Positions 19,195 to 29,662 of a DNA stretch of 64,000 nt are shown piece by piece. Below the pieces are notes generated by a model. The model did no database searches. It was not told the origin of the DNA and saw only the letters and a program-made list of their open reading frames with translations. The position numbers and the translations under genes are program-made. This stretch comes from an uncultured Paracoccaceae bacterium (GTDB lineage: Bacteria > Pseudomonadota > Alphaproteobacteria > Rhodobacterales > Rhodobacteraceae): NCBI GenBank assembly GCA_947499635.1, contig CANMPD010000006.1:1-64000 (forward strand). Reading direction: 5' to 3'. Position 1 is the stretch's first letter, and every line of letters starts with the position of its first letter.

Positions 19195-21408
19195 TTATCC
19201 GATGATCGCGTTCAATGTGGTCGAAGGACGCATAACTTTGGCCTTTAGCTCAACACTTGGGTGGTAGTACCCACCGATGTCGGCTGCAGGGCCTTGGGCC
19301 GCTGCGAGCTCGCTTAGGATTGCGGCTTCGCCATCAACCAATGCTTTGGCAACTGGGGCAAACTCTGTTGCCAGATCAGCATCCTCAGACTGTGCCGCAA
19401 GAGCTTCGGCCCAGTAACGTGCAAACCAGTAATGGCTGTCACGGTTGTCGGGTTGACCAACTTTGCGATCCGGGGATTTGTTGTTGTCCAAGATACCCTG
19501 TGTGGCAACTTCGGCTGCGGTTCCCAGAACGCCAGCTTTGACGTTGCCCTTTAGGTCGGCCAAGAACTTGAGGCTCTCGCTGAGGGCGCAGAATTCACCC
19601 ATAGAGTCCCAACGCAGGTGGTTTTGTTCGACAAGCTGCTGAACGTGCTTAGGGGCCGAGCCACCCGCGCCAGTTTCAAACAGACCGCCGCCTTGCATCA
19701 GTTTAACGATCGACAGCATTTTGGCCGAGGTACCCAGTTCCAAGATGGGGAACAGATCGGTTAGGTAATCACGCAGAACGTTGCCTGTGATCGCGATGCT
19801 GTCCTTGCCGCTTGTGATGGTTTCCAGCGACTGGCGTGTTGCTTCACGTGGCGCGAGGATCACAAACTTATCTGCGACACCGGCGGCCTCTAGGGCAGGG
19901 GTGACGTATTTGATCAGCTCTGCGTCATGCGCGCGGTTTGCGTCCAGCCAGAAGATGGATTCAGAACCTGTGAGACGTTGACGGTCAAGTGCCAGTTGGA
20001 TCCAGTTTTCGATAGGCGCTTGTTTCACAGTGCACGAACGCCAGATATCGCCTGCCTCAACTGCGTGGCTTAACAATGTTTCGCCATTGGCCAAAACGAT
20101 ACGGATTTCACCGTCGTCAGGTGCTTCAAAGGTGGTGGGGTGGCTGCCATACTCTTCTGCTTTTTGCGCCATCAGACCAACATTTGCAACGGAACCCGCT
20201 GTGGTGACGTCAAGCGCACCATTGGCTTTGAAGAAATTGACGGATTCATCATAGATCGTGGAGTAGCAGCGATCAGGGATAACACAGTTGGTGTCGCCCT
20301 TGGCGCCGTTTTCGTCCCAACCTTTGCCGCCCGCACGAATAACCGCAGGCATAGAGGCGTCGATGATGACGTCAGACGGGACATGCAGGTTGGTGATGCC
20401 TTTGTCGCTGTCCACCATATACATCGCTGGGCGGTCAGATTTAAGCGCATCGATTGCGGCCATGATATCGGCGTTGTCTTTTACGCGGTCCAGCAGGTCA
20501 CCCATGCCAGAGTTTGCGTTTACGCCCAATGCATCCAGCTCGGCACCGAATTTTTCAAACACAGGGGCCAGCCATGCTTTAACGGCATAACCAAAGATGA
20601 TGGGGTCAGAGACCTTCATCATGGTGGCTTTCATGTGCAAAGAGAACATTGTGCCGTCTGCTTTGGTGTCCGCGATGGCCTCTGCAAGGAAGGCAGACAA
20701 GGCTTTGACAGACATAAAGGTCGCGTCGGTCACAGTGCCTTCAGCCAGCGGATAGCTGTCTTTTAGAACCGTGACAGAGCCGTCTTTGGCAACAAATTCG
20801 ATCTTTGCATCACCCGCCTGTGCTGCGGTGATCGTTGCGGATTTCTCATTCGCGTAGAAATCGTTATCCGACATGGACGAGACTTTGGTTTTGCTGTCAG
20901 CTGTCCATGCGCCCATAGAATGCGGATTGTTTTGGGCATAGTTTTTGACGGCCTTTGCAGAGCGGCGGTCAGAGTTGCCTTCGCGCAGAACCGGGTTCAC
21001 CGCAGAGCCTTTGATGGTGTCGTAACGCGCTCGGACTGCTTTTTCAGCGTCTGTTGCGGGCTCCGCAGGGTAGGACGGAATGTCATAACCTTGGCTTTGC
21101 AGCTCTTCGACAGCGGCAACCAACTGAGGAACAGAGGCTGAGATATTGGGAAGCTTGATGACGTTTGCGTCTGGTGTTTTCACCAATTCGCCCAGCTCTG
21201 CCAGATCATCGCTTTGGCGTTGATCGTCGGTTAGGTTCTCGGGAAATGTTGCAAGGATACGGGCCGCCAGAGAGATGTCTTTGGTGCCGACTGTTACACC
21301 TGCAGAGGAGGCAAACTTGCGGATGATTGGTAAGAAAGACGCCGATGCAAGCTCGGGGGCTTCGTCCACGATGGTATACAAAATGTCCGGCGTTGATTTA
21401 TCTGCCAT
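19195..21408 (-). CDS. icd: Isocitrate dehydrogenase (NADP), monomeric type
   Basis: 737 residues from [12 protein letters not shown] at 21408, with AAAGG about 9 nt upstream. It converts isocitrate to 2-oxoglutarate in the TCA cycle and makes NADPH. Hallmarks of the roughly 740-residue monomeric family are visible: [10 protein letters not shown] and NNPHSMGAW near residues 130-155, [28 protein letters not shown] and [11 protein letters not shown]. The next gene upstream (21659, SH3) is about 250 nt away, and a strong terminator follows. Confidence 0.97.
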   Translation of the reverse strand: MADKSTPDILYTIVDEAPELASASFLPIIRKFASSAGVTVGTKDISLAARILATFPENLTDDQRQSDDLAELGELVKTPDANVIKLPNISASVPQLVAAVEELQSQGYDIPSYPAEPATDAEKAVRARYDTIKGSAVNPVLREGNSDRRSAKAVKNYAQNNPHSMGAWTADSKTKVSSMSDNDFYANEKSATITAAQAGDAKIEFVAKDGSVTVLKDSYPLAEGTVTDATFMSVKALSAFLAEAIADTKADGTMFSLHMKATMMKVSDPIIFGYAVKAWLAPVFEKFGAELDALGVNANSGMGDLLDRVKDNADIMAAIDALKSDRPAMYMVDSDKGITNLHVPSDVIIDASMPAVIRAGGKGWDENGAKGDTNCVIPDRCYSTIYDESVNFFKANGALDVTTAGSVANVGLMAQKAEEYGSHPTTFEAPDDGEIRIVLANGETLLSHAVEAGDIWRSCTVKQAPIENWIQLALDRQRLTGSESIFWLDANRAHDAELIKYVTPALEAAGVADKFVILAPREATRQSLETITSGKDSIAITGNVLRDYLTDLFPILELGTSAKMLSIVKLMQGGGLFETGAGGSAPKHVQQLVEQNHLRWDSMGEFCALSESLKFLADLKGNVKAGVLGTAAEVATQGILDNNKSPDRKVGQPDNRDSHYWFARYWAEALAAQSEDADLATEFAPVAKALVDGEAAILSELAAAQGPAADIGGYYHPSVELKAKVMRPSTTLNAIIG

Positions 21409-21658
21409 GTTCCACAACCTTTCTACGATAACGGATGCTGTTGGTTTTAAGACGGTGCATTGACCGAATTTACAGGGGAAACATCAAAAGCCTGTGCGTG
21501 TTGATGGGGCACAGACTCTAAAAATAAGCCCAGTTATGACCTCTAGTAAATCAGCCAAGGCCACAAGGCAATTCACAAGGCACCCGTCCGATGATTTTTC
21601 GTCTCACCAAATGTGGAAATTTGATCATAAACTGGGGCGGGTTGCCGAAATACAGGCT

Positions 21659-22210
21659 TTATTCGCGAATTTCGTCGTCAAAAACGCCCCATATTGCTGA
21701 TTTTGGGACCCAACCCATATAGCCGCCAGCAGAGATCTCGCACCACTCTAATGTGCAACGTTCAAGTTGGGCGACAACCCCGAGTTCAAAAGAGGCTAAA
21801 ACATCGGCATCCGCTTGGGGGCGGGCCAGCACCTGGATCATGTCATGTTCGACGATCACAGTTCTGGTGCCCGATAACAGCGCATAATGCACCCAACCGC
21901 CGGAACCATCGAGGAACTGGACCCGTCGCCAATGGCCATATTCAGCGGTTATCTCAAGAGGCAATCCCTTGCGTTTGAAAACCCAGTCGATCCGGTGGTT
22001 CAAGGATGGACCTCGGCGCACATTCCCTGTGGCGGACTTCATAGAGACAAAACGGGGCAAGGGTAGATTTGTCACGGATCCGCGCTGCTCCGAGGTTTGT
22101 TGAGCGTGCGCCGTACCGGCCAGTAGGGGTAGGCATGTGGCCATGATTGCGATCATCATGCGCAGCCGTTGCACCGCATTTAATATGGTTGTCGCCGTTT
22201 GGGTTTGCAA
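21659..22210 (-). CDS. Secreted SH3-domain protein
   Basis: 183 residues. The TTG start at 22210 has GAGG about 7 nt upstream; an ATG at 22159 (MMIAIMATCLPLLAGTAHAQ) begins right at the signal peptide. After cleavage there are two bacterial SH3-like repeats: SATGNVRRGPSLNHRIDWVF...WRRVQF...GWVHYALLSG (about 58-115) and VLARPQADADVLASFE...GWVPKSAIWG (about 125-175). Such proteins bind peptidoglycan or partner proteins in the periplasm. No operon partner. Confidence 0.8.
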   Translation of the reverse strand: MQTQTATTILNAVQRLRMMIAIMATCLPLLAGTAHAQQTSEQRGSVTNLPLPRFVSMKSATGNVRRGPSLNHRIDWVFKRKGLPLEITAEYGHWRRVQFLDGSGGWVHYALLSGTRTVIVEHDMIQVLARPQADADVLASFELGVVAQLERCTLEWCEISAGGYMGWVPKSAIWGVFDDEIRE

Positions 22211-22624
22211 AAACGCACCTCATTGCGTGAGTATATGAATCTGTTCGGCTTGGGTTCAAATGATCCCAAAAGTATATTCTATCACTGTGTATAGGAGCCA
22301 CGCAGCCCTTTCACCACTCTATATGCGACCATGAGATGAAAATGAAAGCTTCGTCGCGTCTAAGGCTATGCCAAATGCATATGACACTGTGCGCACTGCG
22401 TTGGTGCCTAACATATGGCTATCTTGATATGTATTTCCCTATTCTCGACCCGTTGTGATCTTATTTCTGCCCCGAGTTGTCACCAATATCGTTCCCCACA
22501 GGTAATCGTATCAAGCTGAAGTCGGCGGTGCAGTTTGGCCCTGACATGGACTAGATTGCTAAAATTTAAATAAAAATTAATCGGCTAACCCGCTGTTCAC
22601 AAACTATGTAGTAGGATGAGCGTC
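22211..22624. other. Intergenic region between divergent genes, nothing firm
   Basis: About 410 bases with no open frame of note. It must hold promoters for the SH3 gene (minus) and the small secreted protein (plus); I cannot assign them securely. Confidence 0.4.
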
Positions 22625-22894
22625 ATGAAGTATCATTTTCTCTTTCTTATGTCATGCGCGGCAGTCGCTCTTGGAGTGGGGGTCGAAAATCTGACTGATG
22701 TGTCAGATGCTGAAACAAGTGCAAAGCTGGGCAGTCAGTCAGGATTCGAACAGATCTTGGGGCTGAACACGCAAGAGGCGCATGCATCTTTGTTTGATGA
22801 TACGCTGGATCAGGGTGTTGTCCTGACCGAAGTTGTTCAGCTGCGAGGCACCTTACCGGTAATGCCCTTTGATGAGACCCTATCGGACTGGTAG
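22625..22894 (+). CDS. Small putative secreted protein
   Basis: 89 residues from ATG at 22625 (AGGA 8 nt upstream; ATG 22616 also possible). MKYHFLFLMSCAAVALGVG is a signal-peptide-like start; a Cys at position 11 is not in a convincing lipobox. The remainder is acidic (FDDTLDQGVVLTEV, MPFDETLSDW). No family recognised. It converges with the broken RES gene. Confidence 0.5.
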   Translation: MKYHFLFLMSCAAVALGVGVENLTDVSDAETSAKLGSQSGFEQILGLNTQEAHASLFDDTLDQGVVLTEVVQLRGTLPVMPFDETLSDW

Positions 22895-22965
22895 AGTGAA
22901 GGTTACGATCTCTCTTTTCAAATAAGGGCCTGCTCAGCGCCGTTGATGAAAACTGCGTGGTCGCA

Positions 22966-23434
22966 TCAGTACTCAAATGGGCTGATTGGACCGACGAAGC
23001 TAAGGCAGCTTGGGTCAAAGAGGGCGATGTGACTTAAATCTGGGCGCGATCGCGAAGAATACAGTATTGCTTTGGCTCCAATTGCTCTAGCGGCGTCTGA
23101 AAACGCCCAGGTTGGTGAGCGTTTTCCATCTCCCCTGATATCTTGCCAAATCACAGATGCTTCAGGGTTTCCGCGTTCATCGACCACACAGTCAGCTTTG
23201 ACGTGCATTGGGATGAGTTTCCGTTTTACTGCATCCGTAAGGTAACGTTGAATTGCCACACCGGCGCCTTCGGCACTGAGGGAGGCATAGGCGGCGATCT
23301 GACCTGAGTGATGGAAACGACCTTATGGCGCTTTGGCAGGAGAACGGCGCTTTGGCAGGAGAACAAGGCGTTTCGATCAAATCGGTTGGAAGAATTCTCC
23401 AGACTGGAAACTCAATTAGTTTTAAGACTTTCAT
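22966..23434 (-). pseudogene. Broken RES-domain (NAD phosphorylase-type toxin) gene
   Basis: The N-terminal frame reads MKVLKLIEFPVWRILPTDLIETPCSPAKAP. A different frame continues FHHSGQIAAYASLSAEGAGVAIQRYLTD and ends ILYSSRSRPDLSHIALFDPSCL. Together these are the RES domain of Xre-RES toxin-antitoxin toxins, which degrade NAD. The two parts are separated by a 19-bp tandem duplication. If one copy is removed the frames join, but with TAA in place of the expected sense codon before GRFHHSGQ. So there are two inactivating lesions. Bases just upstream (…NIALEGETAL-stop overlapping the ATG) could be the tail of a lost DUF2384 antitoxin; that is weak. Confidence 0.75.
23327..23364. repeat. Exact 19-bp tandem duplication
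   Basis: GGCGCTTTGGCAGGAGAAC occurs twice head to tail (23327-23345, 23346-23364). Nineteen bases shift the frame of the RES gene. Confidence 0.95.
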
Positions 23435-23625
23435 AACGCCGTTTCACCCTCGAGTGCGATATTTCTCGCGTCGCAATTGCAAAATTGACCTACGCGCCGT
23501 GGTGGATTTGAGTTGAGTTAGGTCGGTTTTAGCAAATTTTGGGTCGGCTGTCTTTTTGCCAGTTGCGTCTGAGTTGGGCAATAACGGGCTTAACCTTGAT
23601 TCAAAGACGTCGGAGACCGGGCATT

Positions 23626-26133
23626 ATGAAAACGCAAGTGAAAGCATTGGTTGTTGGTGGTGGGGCCATCGGTACATCGATCGCCTACCATCTGGCCAAA
23701 GCGGGCTGGGATGATGTGATGCTGATTGAGCGTGACGAGCTTACTTCGGGGTCGACATGGCATGCGGCCGGTTTGTTACCGCTGTTCAATATGTCCTATG
23801 CGACGACGCATATCCACAAATACTCAGTTGATTTTTACAAAAGCCTAGAGGCTGAAACAGGTTTGAACGCGGGTTTCGCGGTTGTTGGTAACCTGCGTAT
23901 GGCACAAACCGATGAGCGTATGGACGAGTATATGCTCTATGCGTCGACGGCGGAAACCTGTGGCGTTCCCTACCAGTGGCTCAGCCCTGATGAGATCAAA
24001 GAACGTTGGCCTTTGATCAAAACCGAAGACCTGAAAGGCGCGCTGTACCATCACACCGATGGCTATATTAACCCGGCAGACGTGACACAGGCGATGGCCA
24101 AAGGCGCGCGCCAGCGTGGTGTCGAGATTGTTCGCAAATTGCAGGCGGATGAGTACAACTGGACCGGAACCCATTGGGAAGTCACATGTACCCAAATGGT
24201 TGAAAAGGGTGGTAACCTGGTCGAGAGCGACGAAAAGGTTGTGATCACCGCGGAACATGTTGTGACGGCCTCTGGGAACCATGCACAGCGTACCGCCAAA
24301 AAGCTGGGTATTAAAATCCCTGCGATCCCGGTTGAGCACCAGTTTATCGTCACGGATGTGGATCCCGCGCTGCAGAAATGGCGCGAAGATGGAAACCCTG
24401 AGCATCCGGTGATCCGTGATGCGGATGCGCAATCCTATGTTCGCGAGGAACGCGGCGGTTGGATCTTGGGTGTCTATGAGAAAAATGCGCCCGCGTGCTT
24501 TGAGTATGGTGTGCCAGACAGTTTCCGAGCGGATCTGTTCCCATTGGATCTGGACCGTATCGAAGACCAGTACATGGCGATGATCCACCGTATGCCGTCT
24601 TGCGAGGAAAGTGGTCTGAAAGACGACTTTAACGGCCCGATTTGCTATACGCCCGATGGCAACCCATTGGTTGGCCCTGCTCCGGGGTTGCGGAACATGT
24701 GGTTGGCCGAAGGGTTCTCGTTTGGGATCACCGCCGCGGGCGGGACGGGCTATTATCTTGCCCAGATGATGGTCGAAGGCGAAGCCGAAATCGACATGGC
24801 CTCATTGGACCCCAAACGTTATTCTTCGAACTGGATGACCACAGAATTTGCGGCGCGTAAAAACGAAGAATGCTATGACCACGTTTATATCCTGCACCAC
24901 CCTGACGAGGAACGCCCGGCTGCACGCCCGTTGCGCACTTCACCAGCTTATGACCGCCAAGCCGCGCGTGGTGCTCAATTTGGTTGGGTGAACGGATGGG
25001 AGCGCCCGAACTATTTTGGTCCACTGGACGCCCCTGAGAATTTCGACGAGGAAAGCCGGTCTTTCCGCCGTGGCAAGTGGTGGGAGTATGCCGTTGCCGA
25101 AGCCAAGGCCATCCGTGAAGGCGTCGGTCTGGTCGATGCATCCGCCTTTACCAAGCATATCGTCAAAGGGGCTGGCGCGACGGCGTTTTTGGATTGGTTC
25201 ACGTGTAACAAACTGCCCAAAGTTGGCCGGATCAATCTGACATATGCGCTGACGGCGCTGGGCACCACGCGGACGGAATACACAATCGTGCGTCTTAAGG
25301 ACGACGAATATTACCTCGTTTCTGCTGGTGCATGGACGGAATATGACGCCGATTACCTGAAAAAGGCCATCGAAGACAAAGAGGCCGAGTTTGGCCGTAT
25401 TGATTTGCAGGATGTCACCACTCAGTGGGGTGTTTTTGCCATTGCAGGTCCCAAATCCCGCGATGTTCTGCGTGAGGTCATCAAAGATGCAGACCCTGAC
25501 ACAGCCCTGTCAAACAAGCGGTTTCCATGGCTGTCTGCGCGGCAGATCGAATTGGGCATGTGTCCGGTAAATGCGATCCGTGTTGCCTACACGGGAGAGC
25601 TGGGCTGGGAGTTGCACCACCCTATCGAGATGCAGAACTATCTGTTTGATCTGCTGGAGAAGGCAGGCGAAAAGCATGGTATGAAACTGGTGGGCGCACG
25701 AGCACAAAACTGGTTGCGTCAGGAAAAATCTTACCGCGCGTTTGGCAATGAATTGGGGCGTGATGCCTCGCCACTCGAGGCTGACTTGCCGCGTTTCGTC
25801 GATTTGAACAAAGAATTCTTTGGCAAAGAGAAGATGGTTGAAACAGGCGTACGCGTTAAATGCTGTACCCTGTTGATCGATGGACCTGCGGATGCAGATC
25901 CTTGGGGACGTGAGGTGCTTTATACCGCAGAAGGGGAGCGCGTCGGGCGCTTGACGTCAGGTGGCTATTCTGTCGCGTTTGAGAAATCTATCGGCATGGG
26001 ATACGTCAAACCAGAATTTGCGGTCGAAGGAACCAAGCTCAAAGTGAAGTTGCAAGACAAGCTTTGGGATGCGACCGTGACCTGTGACAGCCCTTATGAT
26101 CCCAAGAATGCCGTAATTCGCAAAGACGGCTAA
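23626..26133 (+). CDS. FAD-dependent dimethylglycine/sarcosine-type dehydrogenase with GcvT domain
   Basis: 835 residues from ATG at 23626 (GGAG 11 nt upstream; frame open earlier without a site). The N-terminal half is a DAO-type oxidoreductase: ALVVGGGAIGTSIAYHLAKAGW nucleotide fold and SGSTWHAAGLLP, whose His is the usual covalent FAD attachment in this family. After an FAO-type middle segment the C-terminal half (about 440-830) is a tetrahydrofolate-binding aminomethyltransferase (GcvT) domain (GLVDASAFTKHIVKG, VAYTGELGWELHHP, GRLTSGGYS). It would demethylate an N-methylated amino acid and pass the one-carbon unit to folate. The exact substrate among dimethylglycine, sarcosine or others cannot be read from sequence. 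Confidence 0.88.
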   Translation: MKTQVKALVVGGGAIGTSIAYHLAKAGWDDVMLIERDELTSGSTWHAAGLLPLFNMSYATTHIHKYSVDFYKSLEAETGLNAGFAVVGNLRMAQTDERMDEYMLYASTAETCGVPYQWLSPDEIKERWPLIKTEDLKGALYHHTDGYINPADVTQAMAKGARQRGVEIVRKLQADEYNWTGTHWEVTCTQMVEKGGNLVESDEKVVITAEHVVTASGNHAQRTAKKLGIKIPAIPVEHQFIVTDVDPALQKWREDGNPEHPVIRDADAQSYVREERGGWILGVYEKNAPACFEYGVPDSFRADLFPLDLDRIEDQYMAMIHRMPSCEESGLKDDFNGPICYTPDGNPLVGPAPGLRNMWLAEGFSFGITAAGGTGYYLAQMMVEGEAEIDMASLDPKRYSSNWMTTEFAARKNEECYDHVYILHHPDEERPAARPLRTSPAYDRQAARGAQFGWVNGWERPNYFGPLDAPENFDEESRSFRRGKWWEYAVAEAKAIREGVGLVDASAFTKHIVKGAGATAFLDWFTCNKLPKVGRINLTYALTALGTTRTEYTIVRLKDDEYYLVSAGAWTEYDADYLKKAIEDKEAEFGRIDLQDVTTQWGVFAIAGPKSRDVLREVIKDADPDTALSNKRFPWLSARQIELGMCPVNAIRVAYTGELGWELHHPIEMQNYLFDLLEKAGEKHGMKLVGARAQNWLRQEKSYRAFGNELGRDASPLEADLPRFVDLNKEFFGKEKMVETGVRVKCCTLLIDGPADADPWGREVLYTAEGERVGRLTSGGYSVAFEKSIGMGYVKPEFAVEGTKLKVKLQDKLWDATVTCDSPYDPKNAVIRKDG

Positions 26134-26153
26134 GGCTGATCTTTCGAGTTTTG

Positions 26154-26185
26154 ATCCTCCGCCGTTTTGACTGCGGGGGATTTTT
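26154..26185 (+). terminator. Terminator after the dehydrogenase
   Basis: ATCCTCCGC and GCGGGGGAT pair (one G-T) around a 10-nt loop, then a T-run. It lies 20 nt after the stop. Confidence 0.85.
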
Positions 26186-26248
26186 GTTGCAAACTCCACG
26201 CGTGAACGTGAGTGGCTATTGAGGTGGTTCAACCTTATAGTAGGTCAC

Positions 26249-26860
26249 ATGTTTGATGCAAAAATACGTCCATTTATTGATCCACCGTTGAACCGCCAAG
26301 GCCGTGTATTGGCCTCTTATGGTGTGACTGCGGATCAGGTCACCTTGGCAGGTTTGGCCTGTGGTTTGTCTGCTGCTGTTTTGATTGCGGTGGGCTTGCC
26401 AGTTTGCGCGCTGATCGCGATTGCTTTGTCAAGGCTTGCAGACGGATTGGACGGTGCCGTTGCACGGGCGAGCCAACCCAGCGATTTTGGCGGATACCTT
26501 GATATCGTCTGTGATTTCATCTTTTACGGTGCGGTGCCATTTGCCTTTGCTGTGATGGATCTAGAGGCAAACGGCCTTGCCGCCGCGTTTTTGCTCTGTG
26601 CGTTTTATGTAAACGGGGCTACGTTTTTGGGGTTTGCAATTTTGGCCGAAAAACGAGAGATGAAGACGGATGCACGTGGTGTGAAGACGCTTTATTACAC
26701 AGGCGGACTGCTGGAAGGCTTTGAAACTATTGGGTTTTTCATTGTGCTTTGCATAGTCCCAGCATTGTTTTCCCCGCTCGCGTGGATTTTTGGCAGCCTG
26801 TGTTTCGTGACTGCAATCGCACGACTTGTGCTGGCCTCTAAGGTTTTTCGTGACGCTTAG
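26249..26860 (+). CDS. CDP-alcohol phosphatidyltransferase-family protein
   Basis: 203 residues from ATG at 26249 (AGG 4 nt before; TTG at 26219 is an alternative). The catalytic pattern DGLDGAVARASQPSDFGGYLDIVCD matches the family signature DGx2AR...Gx3Dx3D, so it should transfer a phosphatidyl group from CDP-diacylglycerol, or act similarly, in the inner membrane. Five or six hydrophobic segments follow. The acceptor alcohol is not deducible. Confidence 0.88.
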   Translation: MFDAKIRPFIDPPLNRQGRVLASYGVTADQVTLAGLACGLSAAVLIAVGLPVCALIAIALSRLADGLDGAVARASQPSDFGGYLDIVCDFIFYGAVPFAFAVMDLEANGLAAAFLLCAFYVNGATFLGFAILAEKREMKTDARGVKTLYYTGGLLEGFETIGFFIVLCIVPALFSPLAWIFGSLCFVTAIARLVLASKVFRDA

Positions 26861-26904
26861 AAGCCAGATGTTATCTGTATGAATTAAGTGGATGGACGGT
26901 CGTC

Positions 26905-27738
26905 CTAATCCGGGTGTCGTGCTGAATCCGTGCCTTGCCCCGCAGTGTCCCAAATATGTTGGACCCAAGTCGCAGGCTTGAAATATTGACGGATCGCACG
27001 CCATTTCTTGGGGCTTTTTAAAGCACGAGAGATATGTGCCGCCGGCGCAAGATGCGGCACTTTGGCGCTATATTGGCCTTTGATTGCATCCGGTGGATTA
27101 AGGGTTCCTGCAAAGATGATGACCCTTGATCCTGTGCGGGGTCGTGAGGGCATGAGGTAATTCAGCGGGAACGGGGGAATGCAGTCAATTCTGAAGTGTC
27201 TGACCCAGGCCCGTGGCCAGAACCGTATTCCATTGGGGGCGTTTTTTGTAACAAAGTGCTGCTCAAACCGATATTTATCGGCCACGGCCTGCGGATCTTT
27301 GGCAAATAAATCCTGCAGCGGCGCCAAAGCACCAACAGGCATCCGGTAGATCGAGGTCTGTCCTAACTTGTGAAACGGCTTTGCTGGGTTACGCGCGAGG
27401 ATCACATCATCGGGGTGACCAAATTCGAAAAACGGATCCAGTGAATCTGTGATAACCACATCCAAATCAACAAACAGAAATGGTCCCTGAATATCGCCCA
27501 ACTCGGGCGCCCAGAGACGTGATTTGGGCCATTTCCCCATTGTGTTTTTAGGCATAAAGCCGGGCATGGGCGGCAGGTCGAAACATGTTACATCTGGATG
27601 CACCCCATCGCGCGTATCGGTAAAGCACACAAAGCGGAATGGAGGGGTAATATTTTGTTGCACCATGCTGAACAGGCGATTGATGTAGGGGGCTCCGTAT
27701 CTGGTGCCCCAATTGATACATACGATCTGTTTTTCCAT
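26905..27738 (-). CDS. Glycosyltransferase-like protein (GT-A type)
   Basis: 277 residues. The start MEKQIVCINWGTRYGAPYINRLFSMV is followed by FRFVCFTDTRDG and the acidic metal-binding motif FLFVDLDVVITDSL (about residues 88-101). This arrangement is seen in GT8/GT-A-like proteins of Roseobacters; the donor sugar is unknown. It stands alone, convergent with the CDP-alcohol transferase and divergent from dapE. Confidence 0.65.
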   Translation of the reverse strand: MEKQIVCINWGTRYGAPYINRLFSMVQQNITPPFRFVCFTDTRDGVHPDVTCFDLPPMPGFMPKNTMGKWPKSRLWAPELGDIQGPFLFVDLDVVITDSLDPFFEFGHPDDVILARNPAKPFHKLGQTSIYRMPVGALAPLQDLFAKDPQAVADKYRFEQHFVTKNAPNGIRFWPRAWVRHFRIDCIPPFPLNYLMPSRPRTGSRVIIFAGTLNPPDAIKGQYSAKVPHLAPAAHISRALKSPKKWRAIRQYFKPATWVQHIWDTAGQGTDSARHPD

Positions 27739-27969
27739 CTCAGTGCCTTTGCGAAATCATGTCGACAGCGCCCATTCGGCCTAGGGGTCATCGCGCCTTA
27801 ACTCATATTAGGGTCGGCAAAAAGAGGCCGATTAACTGCTTGGGTTACAGGATGGGCCTCGTCACAGCAATCTGTTTTCGATCTCTGATTGCGTTGGCAA
27901 TGCAGAGAGAATTGCGTCTACACTGCATTCTGCGTTAAATCGCATGAAATGACTACAGCGAGGATGAAA

Positions 27970-29115
27970 ATGCCCCCTATTGATCCAGTGGCTTTGACTG
28001 CGGATTTAATCCGTTGCCCATCTGTGACTCCTGTCGAGGGGGGCGCATTAGTTCTATTGGAAACCCTGCTTCAAGGTGCAGGGTTTGATTGTGCGCGCGT
28101 TGATCGCGGCGAGACGGCAAATTTGATTGCGCGTTGGGGGCAAAAGGGCCATCCGCGCAGTTTCGGTTTCAACGGGCATACGGATGTTGTTCCGGTCGGA
28201 GATGCCGCAGCCTGGACTGTGGATCCGTTTGGAGCCGAGATTAAGGACGGCGTGCTATATGGGCGCGGGGCCACGGATATGAAATCGGGCGTTGCGGCGT
28301 TTGCGGCGGCTGCGATTGATTTTGTTCGTGACACCCCGCCCGATGGCGCAGTGATTTTAACAATCACGGGTGACGAAGAAGGTGATGCAACCGACGGTAC
28401 TGTTGCATTGTTGGACTATATGGCGAAGCACGACGAGCAAATGTCGGTGTGCCTCGTGGGTGAGCCGACCTGCCCGAACCACATGGGTGAGATGATGAAA
28501 ATCGGCCGCCGGGGATCTCTGACGTGCTGGTTTACGGTAACAGGTGTGCAGGGGCATGCTGCTTATCCGCACCGCGCGAACAATCCGCTGAATGCAATGG
28601 TACGTTTGATGGATCGTTTGGCTGGTTATGAATTGGACCAAGGTTCGGACCATTTTGATGCCTCGACCTTGGCGGTTGTAACCATTGATACCGGCAATCC
28701 AGCAACGAATGTGATCCCGTCACAGACACATGCGACGGTGAATATTCGGTTTAATGACCTGCATTCGGGCGCGTCTCTGAGTGAATGGTTGCAAAGTGAA
28801 GCAGACAAAATCACTGCTGAATTTGGGGTGCAAACGGAGCTGAAGATCAAAATATCAGGCGAGAGTTTTATTACCCCGCCCGGTGCACTTAGCGATATGG
28901 TGGCACAGGCTGTGGAGGCTGAAACAGGTGTTGTGCCCGAGTTGTCGACGACAGGCGGCACATCTGATGCACGGTTTGTCAAAAGCCACTGTCCGGTGGT
29001 CGAATTTGGCTTGGTTGGAAAGACCATGCATCAGGTAGATGAATGTATCGAGGTCGCCCAGATTGAGCAGCTTAAATCGATCTATGGCCGTATCTTGCGG
29101 GATTATTTTGCGTGA
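27970..29115 (+). CDS. dapE: Succinyl-diaminopimelate desuccinylase
   Basis: 381 residues from ATG at 27970; GCGAGG lies 6 nt upstream, better than the ATGs at 27949 and 27964. It hydrolyses N-succinyl-LL-diaminopimelate in lysine and peptidoglycan precursor synthesis. M20 metallopeptidase motifs: [36 protein letters not shown] (catalytic Glu), [10 protein letters not shown], and [30 protein letters not shown] with the last metal His. The stop overlaps the next start (GTGA), so it is coupled to the GNAT gene. Confidence 0.96.
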   Translation: MPPIDPVALTADLIRCPSVTPVEGGALVLLETLLQGAGFDCARVDRGETANLIARWGQKGHPRSFGFNGHTDVVPVGDAAAWTVDPFGAEIKDGVLYGRGATDMKSGVAAFAAAAIDFVRDTPPDGAVILTITGDEEGDATDGTVALLDYMAKHDEQMSVCLVGEPTCPNHMGEMMKIGRRGSLTCWFTVTGVQGHAAYPHRANNPLNAMVRLMDRLAGYELDQGSDHFDASTLAVVTIDTGNPATNVIPSQTHATVNIRFNDLHSGASLSEWLQSEADKITAEFGVQTELKIKISGESFITPPGALSDMVAQAVEAETGVVPELSTTGGTSDARFVKSHCPVVEFGLVGKTMHQVDECIEVAQIEQLKSIYGRILRDYFA

Positions 29116-29552
29116 GCTTTCAAATCAACGTCACTCATGATTTAGAGCGATGCCTCAAGTTGCGCTTTGCCGTTTTCGTGGATGAGCAAGGCGTGCCAAT
29201 CGACGAAGAACGAGACGCGTTAGACGATGACGCAGTCCACATTATTGCCGAAGAACCAGACGTGCCATGCGTATTGCCCATGGCGACGGCACGTATGGTG
29301 TGCAAAGGCGATGTGGCTAAAATCGGTAGGGTTTGCGTGCGGCAAGACCAGCGGGGGCAGGGACTGGGGGCCGAGGTTATTCGCCACTGTCTGATGCTCG
29401 CGCGCGAATGGGAGGGGATAACGCAGGTTGTCTTAGGGAGTCAAATTCACGCGCTTGGCTTTTATGAGGCACTTGGCTTTGAAGCGTTCGGACCAATTTA
29501 TCTGGATGCGGGGATTGAACACCAAGATATGCGGCTGCGTCTAAAGGATTAG
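29112..29552 (+). CDS. GNAT-family N-acetyltransferase
   Basis: 146 residues from GTG overlapping dapE by 4 bases. [29 protein letters not shown] and [21 protein letters not shown] (acetyl-CoA pyrophosphate loop RGQGLG) and [19 protein letters not shown] are the ElaA/GNAT motifs. It transfers an acetyl group from acetyl-CoA to an unknown amine. Co-transcription with dapE suggests no specific role. Confidence 0.9.
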   Translation: MSFQINVTHDLERCLKLRFAVFVDEQGVPIDEERDALDDDAVHIIAEEPDVPCVLPMATARMVCKGDVAKIGRVCVRQDQRGQGLGAEVIRHCLMLAREWEGITQVVLGSQIHALGFYEALGFEAFGPIYLDAGIEHQDMRLRLKD

Positions 29553-29662
29553 GCGTCTGGGTGTCTGGTTTTGCGGATCCAGCGTCATATTTCGTGCGAA
29601 GAGCAGCAAAGAAAGTTGCTTTTCGACATGACGACGGGGCAGCGACATGATACCTCGAATTT

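Noticed and set aside
20140-20766. 208-residue plus-strand frame
   Set aside because: Antisense to the clearly coding icd gene, no family likeness, no ribosome site.
23845-24588. 247-residue minus-strand frame
   Set aside because: Antisense to the DAO-GcvT dehydrogenase; His/Arg-rich with no domain.
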